Source: an uncultured Prevotellaceae bacterium (GTDB lineage Bacteria; Bacteroidota; Bacteroidia; Bacteroidales; Bacteroidaceae). From it: a stretch of 64,000 nucleotides of DNA. The notes under the pieces were generated by a model. It ran no database searches. It worked only from the letters and a program-made list of their open reading frames with translations, and was not told the DNA's origin. The position numbers and the translations under genes were made by a program. The stretch spans positions 33,506 to 97,505 of the forward strand of contig CAMWQU010000008.1 of the NCBI GenBank assembly GCA_947176535.1. The letters run 5' to 3'. This document shows, one piece after another, positions 62,827 to 64,000 of the stretch; position 1 is the first letter of the stretch, and each line of letters opens with the position of its first letter.

Positions 62827-62956
62827 CCCGGGATATGGTCGGGGCTTCGTCCCCGTATTGTCTGGCCTCAATCCTCCTATTGTCGAGCCTCCATCCCGCT
62901 ATGGACGAGAACGGGTTCTCCTATACGCACGCGCGCATACATACACCGAGGAAATT
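62827..62956. repeat. 22-bp tandem-unit intergenic repeat, block E
   Basis: Units start at 62827, 62849, 62871, 62893 and 62915, all exactly 22 bp apart, in reverse orientation (cores such as ATCCCGCTATGGAC and ATCCTCCTATTGTC). The companion module CGCACGCGCGCATACATACA follows at 62926. The block lies inside the CRISPR locus between cas2 and the small RHH gene. In this 355-bp gap (62771-63125) the only other feature is the repeat-like promoter at 63037. Confidence 0.88.
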
Positions 62957-63036
62957 CACCAACCTAAAAGCAAACATTCCACACATCGTATATGGTGAAG
63001 CAACAACATAACATTGAGCAAGAACATCAAAGAATT

Positions 63037-63083
63037 GTTGTAACTTACTCTAAAAGTTTGTATATTTGCAGTGGTAAGATGAC
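63037..63083 (+). promoter_or_regulatory. Diverged CRISPR-repeat-like promoter element 1
   Basis: Starts GTTGT like the repeat and contains the exact 17-mer GTATATTTGCAGTGGTA except for one base. About three quarters of the 47 repeat positions agree if one extra base is allowed. It contains the -7 box TATATTTG (63061-63068) and lies 43 bp before the small RHH gene. It is not followed by a spacer and second repeat. Confidence 0.7.
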
Positions 63084-63125
63084 TATAATGGGCTGGTAGA
63101 AATCATTACGATAAAAGTTTTAGCA

Positions 63126-63302
63126 ATGGAAGAAGTTAAAAAACAACGTGGAGGGCGTCGCCCCGGAGCCGGGCGACCTGCCAATGGCAGAAATATACAG
63201 GTGTCTTTCAAAATTTCCCTTGAGGCTTATGAGATTCTCAACAAACAAGCTAATAGGTCAAAGTTCATCGATGAACTAATCAAGGATAGTGCAAAAGATT
63301 AA
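63126..63302 (+). CDS. Small ribbon-helix-helix-type DNA-binding protein
   Basis: A 58-residue protein. A basic, Gly/Arg/Pro-rich head (KKQRGGRRPGAGRPANGR) is followed by a strand-helix-helix unit: IQVSFKIS, LEAYEILNKQA, SKFIDELIKDSA. This is the layout of Arc/CopG-type dimeric DNA-binding proteins. It lies between cas2 and the array and is preceded by a diverged copy of the CRISPR repeat carrying a promoter. A role in regulating the locus or the neighbouring 75-residue gene is possible but unproven; it could also be a lone antitoxin. Confidence 0.65.
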   Translation: MEEVKKQRGGRRPGAGRPANGRNIQVSFKISLEAYEILNKQANRSKFIDELIKDSAKD

Positions 63303-63314
63303 CGCTGTATATTT

Positions 63315-63361
63315 GTTATGATTTACTTTAAGAAACGTATATTTGCAGTAGTAAAAAATCC
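63315..63361 (+). promoter_or_regulatory. Diverged CRISPR-repeat-like promoter element 2
   Basis: Aligns to the array repeat without gaps over all 47 positions with 36 identities by hand count. The -7 box TATATTTG falls at the same repeat position (24-31, here 63338-63345). A second TATATTTG at 63308-63315 overlaps its first base. The 75-residue gene starts 55 bp downstream. Confidence 0.72.
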
Positions 63362-63415
63362 AATGCAATGAATATAGAAGGCATTCGATATAATGATTAA
63401 CTTTTAAGAAAATAC

Positions 63416-63643
63416 ATGGAACAAGCCAGAAAACTTATTAAAGAGCTAAAAACATTGATGGGAAAAACAGATGCCTTTAGTGAAAGACGTAGAGATGAAA
63501 TAGCCACATGGTTCAAAGATAATGATACGCCCGAAAACAATGCATTGGTTGACAAGTTTATAAACGACGGTGTTGCACAAATTTTAAAGGAACTGAAAGA
63601 TATACGTATTAACTTAGATCAGGAAGAGATACATACGTTGTGA
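63416..63643 (+). CDS. Small helical protein whose stop codon lies in the first CRISPR repeat
   Basis: A 75-residue soluble protein, not recognised. It has three probable amphipathic helices (QARKLIKELKTLMG, ERRRDEIATWFKDN, NNALVDKFINDGVAQILKEL) and is charged throughout. Its last codons are ACG TTG TGA, where GTTGTGA are the first seven bases of repeat 1. The coding-like composition and the promoter element upstream support a real gene, but a chance open frame in the array leader cannot be excluded. It may act in CRISPR adaptation or be unrelated. Confidence 0.6.
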   Translation: MEQARKLIKELKTLMGKTDAFSERRRDEIATWFKDNDTPENNALVDKFINDGVAQILKELKDIRINLDQEEIHTL

Positions 63644-63988
63644 TTTGCTTTAAAATTAGTATATTTGCAGTGGCAAAAACAACTGTGCCCGTGGCAACTT
63701 CATCGGCGTGTCTGTTGTGATTTGCTTTAAAATTAGTATATTTGCAGTGGCAAAAACAACGTGGGTGAAGAGAAGCCGGCCAACGGTATGTTGTGATTTG
63801 CTTTAAAATTAGTATATTTGCAGTGACAAAAACAACGCGCAACTGCCTCTTCTCGGCGTGAAATTGTTGTGATTTGCTTTAAAATTAGTATATTTGCAGT
63901 GGCAAAAACAACGAAGTAACATGTCAGCCGCGTATACGAATCTTCTGACAACCGTTAAAATTAGTATATTTGAAGTGCCAAATACGCC
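63637..63988 (+). CRISPR. Type II-C CRISPR array, 4 spacers, last repeat degenerate
   Basis: 47-bp repeats at 63637-63683, 63714-63760, 63790-63836 and 63866-63912, with a degenerate terminal repeat at 63942-63988. Spacers are 30, 29, 29 and 29 bp (63684, 63761, 63837, 63913). Repeat 3 has one change (G to A at position 37). Each repeat begins GTTGTG and ends CAAC. Its first half pairs with the tracrRNA anti-repeat, and positions 2-31 form a TTG-N19-TATATTTG promoter. The degenerate end marks the leader-distal side, so new spacers should enter near 63637. Confidence 0.97.
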
Positions 63989-64000
63989 TCTCAAAAAAAT

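Noticed and set aside
63609..63842. Minus-strand open frames translated from the CRISPR array
   Set aside because: They repeat the same peptide because they read through repeats; not genes.

Overview
The window is chromosomal DNA from a member of the Bacteroidetes, most likely order Bacteroidales. The evidence is two SusC/SusD pairs, phylum-specific families (DUF4924, the GGGtGRT protein, a BspA-like leucine-rich repeat protein), the Bacteroidetes promoter form TTTG-N19/20-TAnnTTTG seen many times, and very few Shine-Dalgarno sequences. The genus cannot be fixed by eye.

Layout. 1-15197: an operon SusC-SusD-FAS1-FAS1-SusC-SusD, all outer-membrane or lipoprotein products, with a strong terminator at its end. 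15461-24569: mostly minus-strand housekeeping genes (comEC, rpe, an ECF sigma factor, fmt, a CLC channel, a Sua5-family gene, prfC, DUF4924, a LysE-type exporter). 24922-39515: rubrerythrin, tRNA-Gly(CCC), nadE, an HU protein, an aldose-epimerase relative, rarA, a glycosyltransferase, glnS, TPR genes, ribH, the recF-DUF721 pair, a CPBP protease, 5-formyl-THF cyclo-ligase, smpB. 39520-48681: a DUF4375-like gene, the NifU-like/GGGtGRT pair, a leucine-rich repeat protein next to recA, a carboxynorspermidine/saccharopine dehydrogenase, and a sigma/anti-sigma pair. 49055-56970: amidase, MCE protein, dnaA, nitroreductase, an orphan ribonucleotide-reductase C-terminal module, folB, an OadA-like carboxyltransferase and a metal permease with an HMA domain.

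57172-63988 is a complete type II-C CRISPR-Cas locus: a tracrRNA on the minus strand, then cas9-cas1-cas2 on the plus strand, two small genes, and an array with four spacers. Three features stand out. Every repeat carries a full Bacteroidetes promoter. The two small genes are preceded by diverged copies of the repeat acting as promoter-like elements. The cas9 leader, just before the start codon, holds a 12-nt sequence perfectly complementary to the 5' end of the predicted tracrRNA, which suggests that guide supply feeds back on Cas9 synthesis.

Other structures not explained by genes: an interspersed family of 22-bp tandem units in five intergenic regions; a duplicated, diverged recA 3' end that brackets the leucine-rich repeat gene like an insertion scar; and a set of genes whose promoter -7 box lies only 4-8 nt from the start codon, implying nearly leaderless mRNAs. 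All calls come from reading the sequence; no database search was run.
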